Shown here: piece by piece, positions 31,318-39,935 of the stretch
Layout: each line of letters opens with the position of its first letter
Numbering within the stretch: the stretch's first letter is position 1
Assembly (NCBI GenBank): GCA_045601285.1
Contig: JAZRZJ010000033.1
Span: 1-49,626 of the forward strand
Direction of reading: 5' to 3'
Source: F23-B02 sp045601285
GTDB taxonomy: Bacteria > Bacillota > Clostridia > Oscillospirales > Oscillospiraceae
DNA length: 49,626 nucleotides
Made by a program: the position numbers and the translations under genes
The notes under the pieces: generated by a model
The model's database searches: none
What the model was told of the DNA's origin: nothing
What the model saw: only the letters and a program-made list of their open reading frames with translations

Positions 31318-32595
31318 CGGCAATGTGTGTCTGTAATCGGTGTTCTGCCATTTGCCGCCGTTAAACCGGTGCATTTCCTCTGTGAGATGATCCCAGCGGA
31401 GAACGTCGTTTTTGTCGGGGTAGAACTCAATAAATCTGCCCTCCACGAAGGTGTAGAAGCGGGTGATGTCGGTGCACATTCCGAAGGTCGGCACCTGCTC
31501 GGAGGAAAGGTCGAATTTGTACGGTTCACCCTTCAGAACGCCGTCAAAATGCAGACCTGCCTTGTCAAGAGTGAGTGTGCCCTCGCCGCAGATGATGGAG
31601 GTTTTGTCTCCGGTCAGCACCTTGTAGTCGGGCAGAATGCCCACCTTGACGTGACCGGAGTAGCTGAAACCGGGCTTGCGAACGTCCTCGGCGGCCTTTT
31701 TGCGCTCGGCAATTGTCCAGTCCGTCACAAGCTCGGGGCAAACGGAGTCACCCACGGGATTCAGGTTGTACTTTTCGTCAAGCTCCACGGTGTTTCCGCA
31801 GGAGAGACACTTCATGGTGTTGCCCGAGCATTCCATGTTGTACATGGCGCCGCATTTGGGGCACATATAAAGCAGGGTGTCCAGATTTTTTGCCATCTCA
31901 CCCTTGCCCTTGAAGGAAACCTGCTGCTCCTTGTTCCAGATATAGTCGTCATGGGCAAGAAGTCTGTTCATGGTGTCCTCAATTTCCTCAAGGCTCATGC
32001 TCTTTACGTCCTCGGCGGTGAACATCTGATTGACGGAAACGTCGACGCGACCAACACGCTCATCAAGGCAGTGCTTGGTGTAGGTGAGGTAGCCGCCGGA
32101 AATCTTGGAGTAGTAGACGGGAAGCCCCAGCTTTTTCAGAAGCTTTGCACCGCCGGGAATTACCGGCTGAGCCATGCCCGTAATGGAGCTCATTCCCTCG
32201 GGCATTATGCAGATGTTTCCGCCTATTTTCACAATGCGGAGGATCTGACGAATTGTGTAGGTGTCGGGGGTGAAATTCTTCTTGGGGATAACGTTCATAA
32301 GCTTCAGCAGCAGACAGTTGGGGAAGCGGAAGAATTCATTGTAGCCCACAACGTAGTTGAGCTTTTTGGGGTAGCAGGCGGGTGCGGTGAACTGATAGTC
32401 CACACGGGAAGCGTGGTTTGCTATGTAGACGATGGGGCCTTTTTCCTTGCCGGGATAGGCGTTGAAGGTAAAATTGGTCTTTGTTTTCTTGTTCAGTATC
32501 CACATTACAAGTCTGAGCACGGTGTAAACAAGGCCGTTGGGAAGCCCAAGCTGGCGTGCGTGAAGCTTTTCGTCAAGGGTGGGTTTCTTTTTCAT
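31315..32595 (-). CDS. PlsC-like acyltransferase with zinc ribbon and C-terminal extra domain
   Basis: A 426-residue protein. Residues about 40-210 are a glycerolipid acyltransferase: HX4D in NHASRVDYQF (H61, D66) and EGMSS (133-137, the acyl-acceptor phosphate site). After these, CPKCG (C245/C248) and CLSCG (C263/C266) form a zinc ribbon, and residues about 310-426 are a beta-rich domain of unknown type. Most PlsC proteins are about 240 residues and lack the last two parts. It lies 2 bases after the ABC-GNAT gene in one operon. Probable role: acylation of a lipid, possibly lysophosphatidic acid, regulated through the ribbon. Confidence 0.8.
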   Translation of the reverse strand: MKKKPTLDEKLHARQLGLPNGLVYTVLRLVMWILNKKTKTNFTFNAYPGKEKGPIVYIANHASRVDYQFTAPACYPKKLNYVVGYNEFFRFPNCLLLKLMNVIPKKNFTPDTYTIRQILRIVKIGGNICIMPEGMSSITGMAQPVIPGGAKLLKKLGLPVYYSKISGGYLTYTKHCLDERVGRVDVSVNQMFTAEDVKSMSLEEIEDTMNRLLAHDDYIWNKEQQVSFKGKGEMAKNLDTLLYMCPKCGAMYNMECSGNTMKCLSCGNTVELDEKYNLNPVGDSVCPELVTDWTIAERKKAAEDVRKPGFSYSGHVKVGILPDYKVLTGDKTSIICGEGTLTLDKAGLHFDGVLKGEPYKFDLSSEQVPTFGMCTDITRFYTFVEGRFIEFYPDKNDVLRWDHLTEEMHRFNGGKWQNTDYRHTLP

Positions 32596-32597
32596 GC

Positions 32598-34952
32598 TTA
32601 AATTGCCCTTTCCATTTTAATGAGTGTGTATTCGCCCTTGTCGGTTTCCTCGCCGACGGGAGTGAAGCCCTGAGCCTTCCAGAAGGCAATGGACTCGGTG
32701 TTGTCCTTGACACAGCCCAGGGATAGATAATCGAAGCCCTGCGCCTTCATTGCGGCGCGTACGTCGGCGAAAATCTGTGAGCCGATGCCTTGTCTCTGCA
32801 TCTCCGCGTCCACCATGAACCAGCCGATGAAGGCGTCGTCGTTTTCGGGATAACCTGTAATGAGGTCAAGGATCGCAATAAGTCTTTCGCCCTCGTAGAA
32901 GCCCACAAAGTGCTTGTCGGTTTCCTCCTTGCCGTCGGGAAGCTCGCTGATTACGTCGGTGAGGCTTTCCACAGTGGGAATGCTCCGCATATACTCAAAG
33001 TACTTCATGTTGCTCTTGCACAGCGTGTAAACATCGGAGATGTCTGCGGGAGTAATTTTCTGAACATTGTAGTCAGTAGCAAGCGCCTGAATGTTGAGGG
33101 AGCCCTCGCCGTGCTCGCTCTCATAGTCAATGGCCTGACGGAACTGGGTCTCATAAAGCTCGCGGTAGGTGCCGCCAAGAGCCAGCAGCTCCTCGTGGGT
33201 GCCCTGCTCGGCAATGGTGCCGTCCTTGACGACGAGGATCCTGTCCGCCTTGAGAATTGTGGAAAGTCTGTGGGCAATGACTATGCTGGTGCGCCCCTCC
33301 ATCATCTTTTCCAAGGCGTCCTGAATGGCGTTTTCGGATATGGAGTCCAGCGCCGAGGTCGCCTCGTCAAGAATGAGGATTTTCGGGTTTTTGAGTATTA
33401 CGCGGGCAATGGAAATGCGCTGCTTTTCGCCGCCGGAGAGCTTAAGTCCGCGGTTGCCCACGCTTGTGTTGTAGCCGTCGGGCTGGGAAACTATGAAGTT
33501 GTGGATATTTGCAATTTTGCAGGCTTCCTCAATCTCCTCCATGGTGGCATCGTCCTTTGCATAGCGGAGATTGTCAAGTATGGTGCCGTTGAAGAGATAG
33601 GTTTCCTGAGTGACAACGCCTATGCACTGGCGCAGATAGGTGAGGTCAAAATCGCGCACATCTACGCCCGCGATTTTAACGCTGCCCTCAAGCACATCGT
33701 AAAGTCGGGGAATGAAGTTGACCACCGTGGATTTGCCCGAGCCCGAGGGACCGACAATAGCGTACATCTCACCGCCGGGTACGGTGAAGTTTACGTCTTT
33801 CAGCAGGGGAGTGCCCTTGTCATAGCTGAATGCCACGTGGTCGTAGACAATGTCCTGATTGTTCACGTCGGGCTTCCTGCCGTTCTTAGGTGATACAATG
33901 GTGTTCTCGCGGTCAAAGTAATCGAAAATTCGGGTAAACAGGGCAAGGGAGCGGGTGAAGTCAACCTGAATGTTGAGCAGGGACTCAACGGGGCGGTAAA
34001 GGCGGTTAATAAGCGCAACGGTGGCGGTTATCGTGCCGACGGTGAGCGCGGAGTCAATGTGCTTTATGATAAGGTAGCCGCCAGCAAAGTAAATGAGAAG
34101 CGGGCCGATCTGCGTGAACATACCCATGACAACGCTGAACCATTTGCCGCTTCGCTTTTCCTTAAGGGCAATATCCGTTGCCTCGCCGTTTACCTTCACG
34201 AAGTTTTCGTATTCCTTCTCCTCGCGGGTGAAAATCTTCACCAGCATGGAGCCGCTTACGGAGAGCGTTTCGTTTATTACCTGGTTCAGCTCGTCATTTT
34301 TCTCCTGGCTTTCGGAAAGGAGCTTCCAGCGGGTTTTGCCCGCGCTCTTGGTGGGGATAATCAGCAGGGGGATTACCACAATGCCCACGATTGCAAGCTG
34401 CCAGCTCATAGTAAGCAGGGCAACGAGAGTTGTGATGACGGTGGCGATATTGCTGACGATGCTTGAAAGAGTGCCGCTTATGACGGTGCTGACGCCGCTG
34501 ATGTCGGTGTTCATGCGGGTGATGATGTCACCCTGCTTTTCGGTTGTGAAAAAGCTGTGGGGCATGCTCTGCAGATGACGGTACATCTGGTTTTTCATGT
34601 CAAAGATAATGCGCTGGGAAATCCATGCGTTAATGTAGCTTTCAACAACGCCGATTATCTGACTTATGGTGAGGGCGCAGAATGCCATGATAAGCAGACG
34701 GATAAGCAGGGCAAGGTCGGTACCCACAAGTGCCTCGTCAACGATGCGCCCCGTGATGATTGAGGGGAACAGGCCTACCGTTGCGGAAAGCAGAATTGCT
34801 ATGAAAACAAAAAGAAACTGCAGCCAATAGGGCTTAAGATAGGAAAGAATGCGTACAAGCAGCTCCTTCGTAATCTTGGGCATATTGGCTTTTTCCTCAT
34901 CGGTGAGGAAACCTCTCGGACCCAGAGAATTTCTTCCCATGCCGCCGGGCAT
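32598..34952 (-). CDS. ABC exporter (membrane + ATPase) fused to a GNAT acetyltransferase
   Basis: A 784-residue fusion. Residues about 35-335 are a six-helix type I exporter domain; 365-600 an ABC ATPase with Walker A GPSGSGKST (401-409), signature LSGGEKQR (505-512), Walker B ILILDE (525-530) and switch His 561. After a short acidic linker (about 608-625), residues 628-784 are a GNAT domain with the acetyl-CoA motif QRQGIGS (719-725) and a C-terminal IAFWKAQGF segment. The reading frame is continuous and no start codon with a ribosome site is seen at the join. Half-exporters of this class normally end near 600. Exports an unknown, perhaps acetylated, compound or lipid. Confidence 0.87.
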   Translation of the reverse strand: MPGGMGRNSLGPRGFLTDEEKANMPKITKELLVRILSYLKPYWLQFLFVFIAILLSATVGLFPSIITGRIVDEALVGTDLALLIRLLIMAFCALTISQIIGVVESYINAWISQRIIFDMKNQMYRHLQSMPHSFFTTEKQGDIITRMNTDISGVSTVISGTLSSIVSNIATVITTLVALLTMSWQLAIVGIVVIPLLIIPTKSAGKTRWKLLSESQEKNDELNQVINETLSVSGSMLVKIFTREEKEYENFVKVNGEATDIALKEKRSGKWFSVVMGMFTQIGPLLIYFAGGYLIIKHIDSALTVGTITATVALINRLYRPVESLLNIQVDFTRSLALFTRIFDYFDRENTIVSPKNGRKPDVNNQDIVYDHVAFSYDKGTPLLKDVNFTVPGGEMYAIVGPSGSGKSTVVNFIPRLYDVLEGSVKIAGVDVRDFDLTYLRQCIGVVTQETYLFNGTILDNLRYAKDDATMEEIEEACKIANIHNFIVSQPDGYNTSVGNRGLKLSGGEKQRISIARVILKNPKILILDEATSALDSISENAIQDALEKMMEGRTSIVIAHRLSTILKADRILVVKDGTIAEQGTHEELLALGGTYRELYETQFRQAIDYESEHGEGSLNIQALATDYNVQKITPADISDVYTLCKSNMKYFEYMRSIPTVESLTDVISELPDGKEETDKHFVGFYEGERLIAILDLITGYPENDDAFIGWFMVDAEMQRQGIGSQIFADVRAAMKAQGFDYLSLGCVKDNTESIAFWKAQGFTPVGEETDKGEYTLIKMERAI

Positions 34953-35100
34953 AAAACCACTTCCTTATGTTTGTGTAATAAATCAATTTTATAGGAAAAA
35001 CCGCCGTTTGTAAACCGAAGAAACGACTTTTTTCGACAAACAGTGCATTAATTTGCGTAAAATGTTTTCTGAAAAGATAAGAAAGACAACTGATGTGGGG

Positions 35101-35106
35101 TATAAT
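35101..35106 (+). promoter_or_regulatory. Orphan -10 box in the malQ/ABC gap
   Basis: TATAAT at 35101-35106 reads rightward into 55 purine-rich bases without a start codon and then into the palindromic terminator; the -35 is poor. It could make a short RNA of about 100 bases, or be chance. The rest of 34953-35159 shows nothing further. Confidence 0.3.
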
Positions 35107-35159
35107 ATAAACGAAGATTAAAAAGAAGCAGGGAAGAGGAAAACTCCAAAGCCGAGGGT

Positions 35160-35226
35160 GAAGCGGAGAATAAAAAATATGCACTTGCATTGCCAATGCA
35201 AGTGCATATTTTTTATTCTCCGCTTC
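35160..35226. terminator. 67-base perfect palindrome at the malQ 3' end, bidirectional terminator
   Basis: Two 33-base arms (35160-35192 and 35194-35226) are exact inverted copies around a single C. The right arm contains the last codons and stop of malQ; the central ATGCACTTGCATTG stem followed by ATTTTTTATT is a good terminator in both directions. Confidence 0.9.
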
Positions 35227-36703
35227 TGCCGTACATTTCCGACAGCTCCGCAATCCTTTCCGTAAGCTCGGGGGTGAGGTCACTTTCAAGCAGACGCCAC
35301 TGCCAGTTGAGCCCCAGCGTCCCCGGAGTGTTCATTCTGCCCTCGGCGCCCAGTCCGAGATAATCCTGCATCTGCACCACAAAAAGCGCGGCAACGCTTC
35401 TCATGCCGCAGCGGATAATTCCGTCGGCAAAGCCGTCACCGGAAAGCGCGAGGTATTCCTTTGCAAATTCCAGCTCTTCGGGTGAGGCTTCACTCAGCCA
35501 TTCGGCAAGAGGGGCGTTGTCATGGGTGCCGACATAGCAAACGCAGTTCTGCCCGTATCTGTGTGGAAGATAGGCGCTTGAGCCGTCGGGACTGAAGGCA
35601 AACTCCAGCACCTTCATGCCCGGAAGCCCGGAAGCGCGCAGAAGCTCATGCACCTCGGGAGTGAGTATGCCCAGATCCTCGGCAATGAACTGAACATTGT
35701 TAAACCAGCTTGTGAGTCTGCCCACAAGGTCCATGCCCGGACCCTTCCCCCAATGTCCGTTTACCGCGGTTTTCTCACCGTAGGGAACGGCCCAGAAGCT
35801 TTCAAACCCGCGGAAATGGTCAATGCGGAGCATATCGAAAAGCCTTGCTGCACCGTCAATACGGCGAATCCACCAGCCGTAGCCGTCCTCCTTCATTTTA
35901 TCCCAGTTGTACAGCGGATTGCCCCAGAGCTGACCGCTTTCGCTGAAATAATCGGGAGGAACACCCGCGACCTCAAGTGGAATGTTGTCCTCATCGAGCA
36001 TGAAAAGTCCGGGGTTTGCCCATACGTCAGCGGAGTCCATTGCAACGTAAATCGGCATATCTCCGATGATGCCAATGCCCTTTTCGTGAGCGTAGTCGCG
36101 CAGAGCACTCCACTGCCGGAAAAACAGAAACTGCATAAACTCAAACTGCGTGATGCAATCGCTCAGGCTGTGCGAGTATTCCTCCACGGCCTTTGCCCTG
36201 TGCAGACGGATCTCATCGTCTGCCCACTCCGTCCACGCCTTCATGCCGAAATGCTTTTTCACCGCCATAAACAGTGCGTAGTCGGGAAGCCATGTGCTGT
36301 TTTCGGAAGTAAACGCCTCAAACTCTTCCGCGTATCTGACAAGACCGCGTTCCGCAGCCTTGTTCAGAATTTCAAAGCGAGATCTATAAAGCTTCTCATA
36401 GTCGACATAGCGGGAATCCTTGCCCCAATCAATGCCGCGCAGTTCTGCATTTTTCAGCAGACCGTCCTCGACCAGCAGGTCAAGGTCAATAAAATAGGGG
36501 TTGCCCGCAAAGGTGGAAAAGCTCTGATAGGGCGAGTCACCGTAGCTTGTGGGGCCCACGGGCAGAATCTGCCACCAGCTCTGCTTTGCCTCCGCAAGAA
36601 AATCTATGAAATTGTATGCCGCCTTGCCGAGAGTGCCTATTCCGTAGGGCGAGGGCAGGGCGGAAACGGGAAGTAAAATTCCGCTGCTTCTTTTAAGCTC
36701 CAT
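35213..36703 (-). CDS. malQ: 4-alpha-glucanotransferase (amylomaltase)
   Basis: A 496-residue GH77 enzyme that moves alpha-1,4-glucan segments between chains. Motifs in order: RSSGILLPVSALPSPYGIGTLG at the N terminus, AGVPPDYFSESGQLWGNPLY, the catalytic-nucleophile region LFDMLRIDHFRGFESFWAVP, the acid/base region QFIAEDLG and VGTHDN near the end. Length is normal. It is alone between its neighbours; no other maltose or glycogen genes are in the window. Its last codons are mirrored in the terminator palindrome. Confidence 0.96.
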   Translation of the reverse strand: MELKRSSGILLPVSALPSPYGIGTLGKAAYNFIDFLAEAKQSWWQILPVGPTSYGDSPYQSFSTFAGNPYFIDLDLLVEDGLLKNAELRGIDWGKDSRYVDYEKLYRSRFEILNKAAERGLVRYAEEFEAFTSENSTWLPDYALFMAVKKHFGMKAWTEWADDEIRLHRAKAVEEYSHSLSDCITQFEFMQFLFFRQWSALRDYAHEKGIGIIGDMPIYVAMDSADVWANPGLFMLDEDNIPLEVAGVPPDYFSESGQLWGNPLYNWDKMKEDGYGWWIRRIDGAARLFDMLRIDHFRGFESFWAVPYGEKTAVNGHWGKGPGMDLVGRLTSWFNNVQFIAEDLGILTPEVHELLRASGLPGMKVLEFAFSPDGSSAYLPHRYGQNCVCYVGTHDNAPLAEWLSEASPEELEFAKEYLALSGDGFADGIIRCGMRSVAALFVVQMQDYLGLGAEGRMNTPGTLGLNWQWRLLESDLTPELTERIAELSEMYGRSGE

Positions 36704-36807
36704 GTCTTTGCCTCGATTTTTTGATATCTTTCATAATAACAAAAAATCACGGATAGTCAATTGCCCGATGCTGTGGTATAATATAAAAAAACAGCGAGGT
36801 AAAGATT

Positions 36808-37182
36808 ATGATAAAAGAAAAATATACCGATAAGGCCGTTGAGTATAAGCACTCGGGCTATAACTGCTGTCAGGCGGTTGTGAAAACGCTTACTGAGGGC
36901 ATGGACGTTGACGAGGAAGGCCTGCTTGACATTGCTTCGGGCTTCGGCATGGGCATGGGCTGCATGGAGGCAAGCTGCGGCGCACTTGTGGGCGCGGTCA
37001 TCGCTGCGGGACTTGCGGGAAAGGGCAGAGCCGCAAGAAGCATTCTCAAACGCTTTGAGGAGCTGAGCGGTGCCACAGTCTGCGGCGACCTCAAGGGCAG
37101 AAACACGGGAATTGTCCTCGCCTCCTGCGATGATTGCGTAAGAAATGCGGTAATTGCGGCAACTGAGATATTGGATATATGA
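36808..37182 (+). CDS. C_GCAxxG_C_C family redox-type protein
   Basis: A 124-residue protein with the family's cysteine pattern: YNCCQAV near residue 19, GMGCMEASCGALVGAV (the GCAxxG-like core), CGDLKG and SCDDCV. Proteins of this family are widespread in anaerobes and thought to have redox or metal roles, but no biochemical function is established. A TATAAT at 36777-36782 precedes it; GCGAGG lies upstream of the ATG. Single gene unit. Confidence 0.85.
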   Translation: MIKEKYTDKAVEYKHSGYNCCQAVVKTLTEGMDVDEEGLLDIASGFGMGMGCMEASCGALVGAVIAAGLAGKGRAARSILKRFEELSGATVCGDLKGRNTGIVLASCDDCVRNAVIAATEILDI

Positions 37183-37210
37183 ACAGAACTGCACAACAAA
37201 AAGAAATCTG

Positions 37211-37238
37211 TTGACTTTTCGGCAAATTCAAGTAAACT
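37211..37238 (+). promoter_or_regulatory. Promoter of the SCP2-domain gene
   Basis: TTGACT (37211-37216), 16-base spacer, TAAACT (37233-37238). Confidence 0.6.
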
Positions 37239-37282
37239 GAAATCAGCAAAAAGATAAATTTATTTGAAAGGAAATACATATT

Positions 37283-37669
37283 ATGAAGTTCTTAAGCGAT
37301 GAATGGTTTGAAAAACACGTTGCAGCTTCAAAGGCAGCAATGACTCCCGGTAAGGCATGCACCGAAATGACCGAGCTGTATCTCGACTGCCCCGACGGCA
37401 CTGACAAGTGGATTTACTACAAGGTTGAAAACGGCATGCTTGCCGAAATCAAGATGGGCGTAGGCAAGGACACTCTTCCCCAGGCAACCTTCGGCGGCAG
37501 CGGCAAGTACAGCAGCTATGTGCTCTCCGCAAAGGGCGAGCTTGATCCCGTCAAGGCCATCACCCAGGGACACTTCAAGTTTGAAGGCAAGCTCATAAAG
37601 GCACTTCCCATGCTGGGCATTTACAACAAGGTAAACGCAGCAAAGGTCTTCCCCGACAACGAGTATTGA
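37283..37669 (+). CDS. SCP2 sterol-binding-domain protein
   Basis: A 128-residue small soluble protein of the SCP2 fold, which encloses a hydrophobic cavity for lipids or acyl-CoA. The features are the central WIYYKVENGMLAEIKMG strand-turn-strand, the ATFGGSGKYSSYV segment and the HFKFEGKLIKALPML helix characteristic of SCP2-like domains. GAAAGGAA lies before the ATG. Monocistronic, with its own promoter and a strong terminator. Ligand unknown. Confidence 0.82.
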   Translation: MKFLSDEWFEKHVAASKAAMTPGKACTEMTELYLDCPDGTDKWIYYKVENGMLAEIKMGVGKDTLPQATFGGSGKYSSYVLSAKGELDPVKAITQGHFKFEGKLIKALPMLGIYNKVNAAKVFPDNEY

Positions 37670-37677
37670 TCCGAACT

Positions 37678-37709
37678 AAAACAGCCGTCTTTCAGACGGC
37701 TGTTTTTTG
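37678..37709 (+). terminator. Terminator of the SCP2 gene
   Basis: AAAACAGCCGTCT, loop TTC, exact complement, then TT. Confidence 0.92.
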
Positions 37710-37752
37710 CTTGTGAATGTCGGCGGAAACGCGCATAAATGTTTAAATACCG

Positions 37753-37793
37753 TTGACGCGAAACGGTGAAATAGGTTAAACTGTATGTATAAT
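37753..37793 (+). promoter_or_regulatory. Promoter of the lysoplasmalogenase gene
   Basis: TTGACG (37753-37758) with TTAAAC 17 bases on (37776-37781), or the better TATAAT at 37788-37793 without a good -35; which is used cannot be decided. Confidence 0.5.
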
Positions 37794-37816
37794 CTCAATC
37801 TGAAAGGAATCTGAAG

Positions 37817-38539
37817 ATGAACATACCCAACATTTCAAATATTCTCTGCTGGACGATTCTCGCAATCGGCTTAGTTATTCTCTTTTTCTATGTCAGGGAA
37901 AAAATCAGAGCCTACAGCGTCAAGGCAGTTGTTCTCAAGGCAATCGTCTCCGTCTGCTTCATGGGCATTGCCGCTGCCGCAGCCATGAGCTGCTCCCAGC
38001 CTGTTTTTGCCTTCTGCGTAACAATGGGTCTGCTTCTCGGTCTGCTCGGCGATATATGGCTTGACCTGAAGTTCGTTCACCCCGATTACGATGCGCCCTA
38101 TACCTTTGCGGGCTTCTGGAGCTTTGCGGCAGGCCACGCATTTTTCATTGCGGGCATGCTGATTACATACGCGGATTTTTCAAAGCCCCTGTATTTCATT
38201 ATCCCCGCTGTTTTCGCAACCGCCGTTGGCATTGCAAATGTCTATGCAGGTCCCATTATGAAGCTTGAGTACGGCAAGTTCAAAAGAATCACCCAGTTCT
38301 ACGGTTCAATTCTTTTCTCCATGACTCTCATTGCAGGCTCACTTGCCATGATGCACGGCTGGAGCGAAACCACCCTGAATCTCATGTTCGTGGGCGGCAT
38401 CTCCTTCATCATTTCCGACCTTGTGCTTTCCGGCACCTATTTCGGCGAGGGACACGAAAGACCCATTGACTTCATACTCAACTATGTTTTCTATTACGGC
38501 GCACAGTTCATAATTGCATTCGCAATACTGTTTGCGTAA
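37817..38539 (+). CDS. Lysoplasmalogenase (YhhN/TMEM86 family)
   Basis: A 240-residue integral membrane enzyme with about eight helices. The conserved Asp motifs GLLGDIWLD near residue 77 and FIISDLVLSG near 195 mark the YhhN family, which cleaves the vinyl-ether bond of lysoplasmalogens. Many anaerobic Clostridia make plasmalogens, so a native substrate is plausible. Single gene with its own terminator. Substrate by family, not shown here. Confidence 0.85.
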   Translation: MNIPNISNILCWTILAIGLVILFFYVREKIRAYSVKAVVLKAIVSVCFMGIAAAAAMSCSQPVFAFCVTMGLLLGLLGDIWLDLKFVHPDYDAPYTFAGFWSFAAGHAFFIAGMLITYADFSKPLYFIIPAVFATAVGIANVYAGPIMKLEYGKFKRITQFYGSILFSMTLIAGSLAMMHGWSETTLNLMFVGGISFIISDLVLSGTYFGEGHERPIDFILNYVFYYGAQFIIAFAILFA

Positions 38540-38544
38540 GAAGT

Positions 38545-38582
38545 AAACAAAGCCCCGACACAAGCGTGTCTGGGCTTTGTTT
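38545..38582 (+). terminator. Terminator of the lysoplasmalogenase gene
   Basis: AAACAAAGCCC and GGGCTTTGTTT arms with an inner GACAC/GTGTC stem and one C/T mismatch. Confidence 0.85.
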
Positions 38583-38597
38583 ATTTTCAGATAATCC

Positions 38598-38626
38598 TAT
38601 ACAAGCAAAAAACAATGGGATATAAT
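38598..38626 (+). promoter_or_regulatory. Promoter of the amidohydrolase-EamA operon
   Basis: TATACA (38598-38603), 17-base spacer, TATAAT (38621-38626). Transcription should begin near 38633, which excludes an in-frame ATG at 38625 as start. Confidence 0.6.
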
Positions 38627-38657
38627 GTTTGCATCTGAAAGGACGGAGGTATCTGCC

Positions 38658-39935
38658 GTGAAATATGCCATCATAAATGCAAATGTTCTGAACGGACGTG
38701 AGGACATGAAGGCCGAGAAAAAGGCCCTTCTCGTTGAGGACGGGCGCATTGCCGCAATCGCCGATGACGCAAAGGACTTCGGCGAGGTAAAAACCCTTGA
38801 CCTTGCGGGAAAGTATCTCATGCCGGGACTTATCAATCTCCATGTGCATCTGCCGGGCTCCGGTATGCCGAGCTATACAAAAAAGCAGAATGCAAAATCC
38901 GTGCGGCTGATTATGGGCAATCCCGTAAGCCGTTCCGCAGCGTTTCTGCTGTGCTATAAATTTGCCCGCACCGAGCTTATGTCGGGCGTAACCACGATCC
39001 GCACCGTTGGCGGTCTCGGGAAAATTGACTCTGGCATACGCGACAGCGTAAACAAGGGACGGCTTCTGGGCCCGAGAGTGCTTGCCTCCAACATGGCCGT
39101 ATCCGTACCCGGAGGACACATGGCGGGCGTTCTGGCCTATGAGGCGAAAACTCCCGAGGACTGTGTGAAGCTTGTGGATAAGATTGCCGAAGACAAGCCC
39201 GACCTTATAAAGCTTATGATAACCGGCGGCGTGCTTGATGCAAAAAAGCGCGGCGAGCCCGGCGAACTCAAAATGCCGCCCGAGCTTGTAAAGGCCTGCT
39301 GTGACGAGGCGCACAGACTGGGCTTCAGGGTTGCGGCCCATGTTGAAAGCCCCGAGGGGCTTAAGGCGGCGCTGGAAAACGGAGTTGACAGCGTGGAGCA
39401 CGGCACATTCACCGATGAGGCAATGGTAAAGCTTTTCAAAGAGCGCGGCGCAGCGGATATCTGCACAATTTCGCCCGCAATACCCACCGCACTCTTCGAC
39501 CTTGAGGTTTCGCACTCCACGGAGACGGTGCAGTATAACAGTCAGGTGGTTATGAAGGGCGTAATCGACTGTGCGAAGAAGGGCGTTGAAAACGGCTATG
39601 CCGTGGGACTCGGCACCGACACTGCCTGCCCGTTCACAACCCATTACGATATGTGGCGCGAGCTGTGGTATTTTACAAAGTATGTGGGCGTAAGCAATGC
39701 TTTTGCCCTGCACACCGCAACGCAGGTCAACGCGGAAATTGCGGGCATTGCCGATGAAACGGGCACCGTTGAGGTGGGCAAATCAGCCGACTTCCTCATT
39801 ACTGAGGGCAATCCACTTGAGAATTTGCAGGCGCTGCGCACTCCCTCAATGGTTGTCATGCGCGGTAAGGTGATAAACAATCCGAAGGTCAAGAAGTTCG
39901 AGTACGTTGAAAACGAGCTTGACAAGTATATGTGA
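38658..39935 (+). CDS. Amidohydrolase-family metal-dependent hydrolase
   Basis: A 425-residue protein of the imidazolonepropionase/Xaa-Pro dipeptidase-like branch. Metal ligands are visible in LHVHLPG (about 64-70), the carboxylatable Lys in LIKLMITGG, His in RVAAHVES and VEHGTF, and Asp in GLGTDTACP. The start is GTG at 38658, nine bases after GGAGG. It overlaps the permease gene by one base. Such enzymes hydrolyse amide or cyclic-ureide bonds; substrate not deducible. The paired transporter may handle the substrate or product. Confidence 0.85.
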   Translation: MKYAIINANVLNGREDMKAEKKALLVEDGRIAAIADDAKDFGEVKTLDLAGKYLMPGLINLHVHLPGSGMPSYTKKQNAKSVRLIMGNPVSRSAAFLLCYKFARTELMSGVTTIRTVGGLGKIDSGIRDSVNKGRLLGPRVLASNMAVSVPGGHMAGVLAYEAKTPEDCVKLVDKIAEDKPDLIKLMITGGVLDAKKRGEPGELKMPPELVKACCDEAHRLGFRVAAHVESPEGLKAALENGVDSVEHGTFTDEAMVKLFKERGAADICTISPAIPTALFDLEVSHSTETVQYNSQVVMKGVIDCAKKGVENGYAVGLGTDTACPFTTHYDMWRELWYFTKYVGVSNAFALHTATQVNAEIAGIADETGTVEVGKSADFLITEGNPLENLQALRTPSMVVMRGKVINNPKVKKFEYVENELDKYM

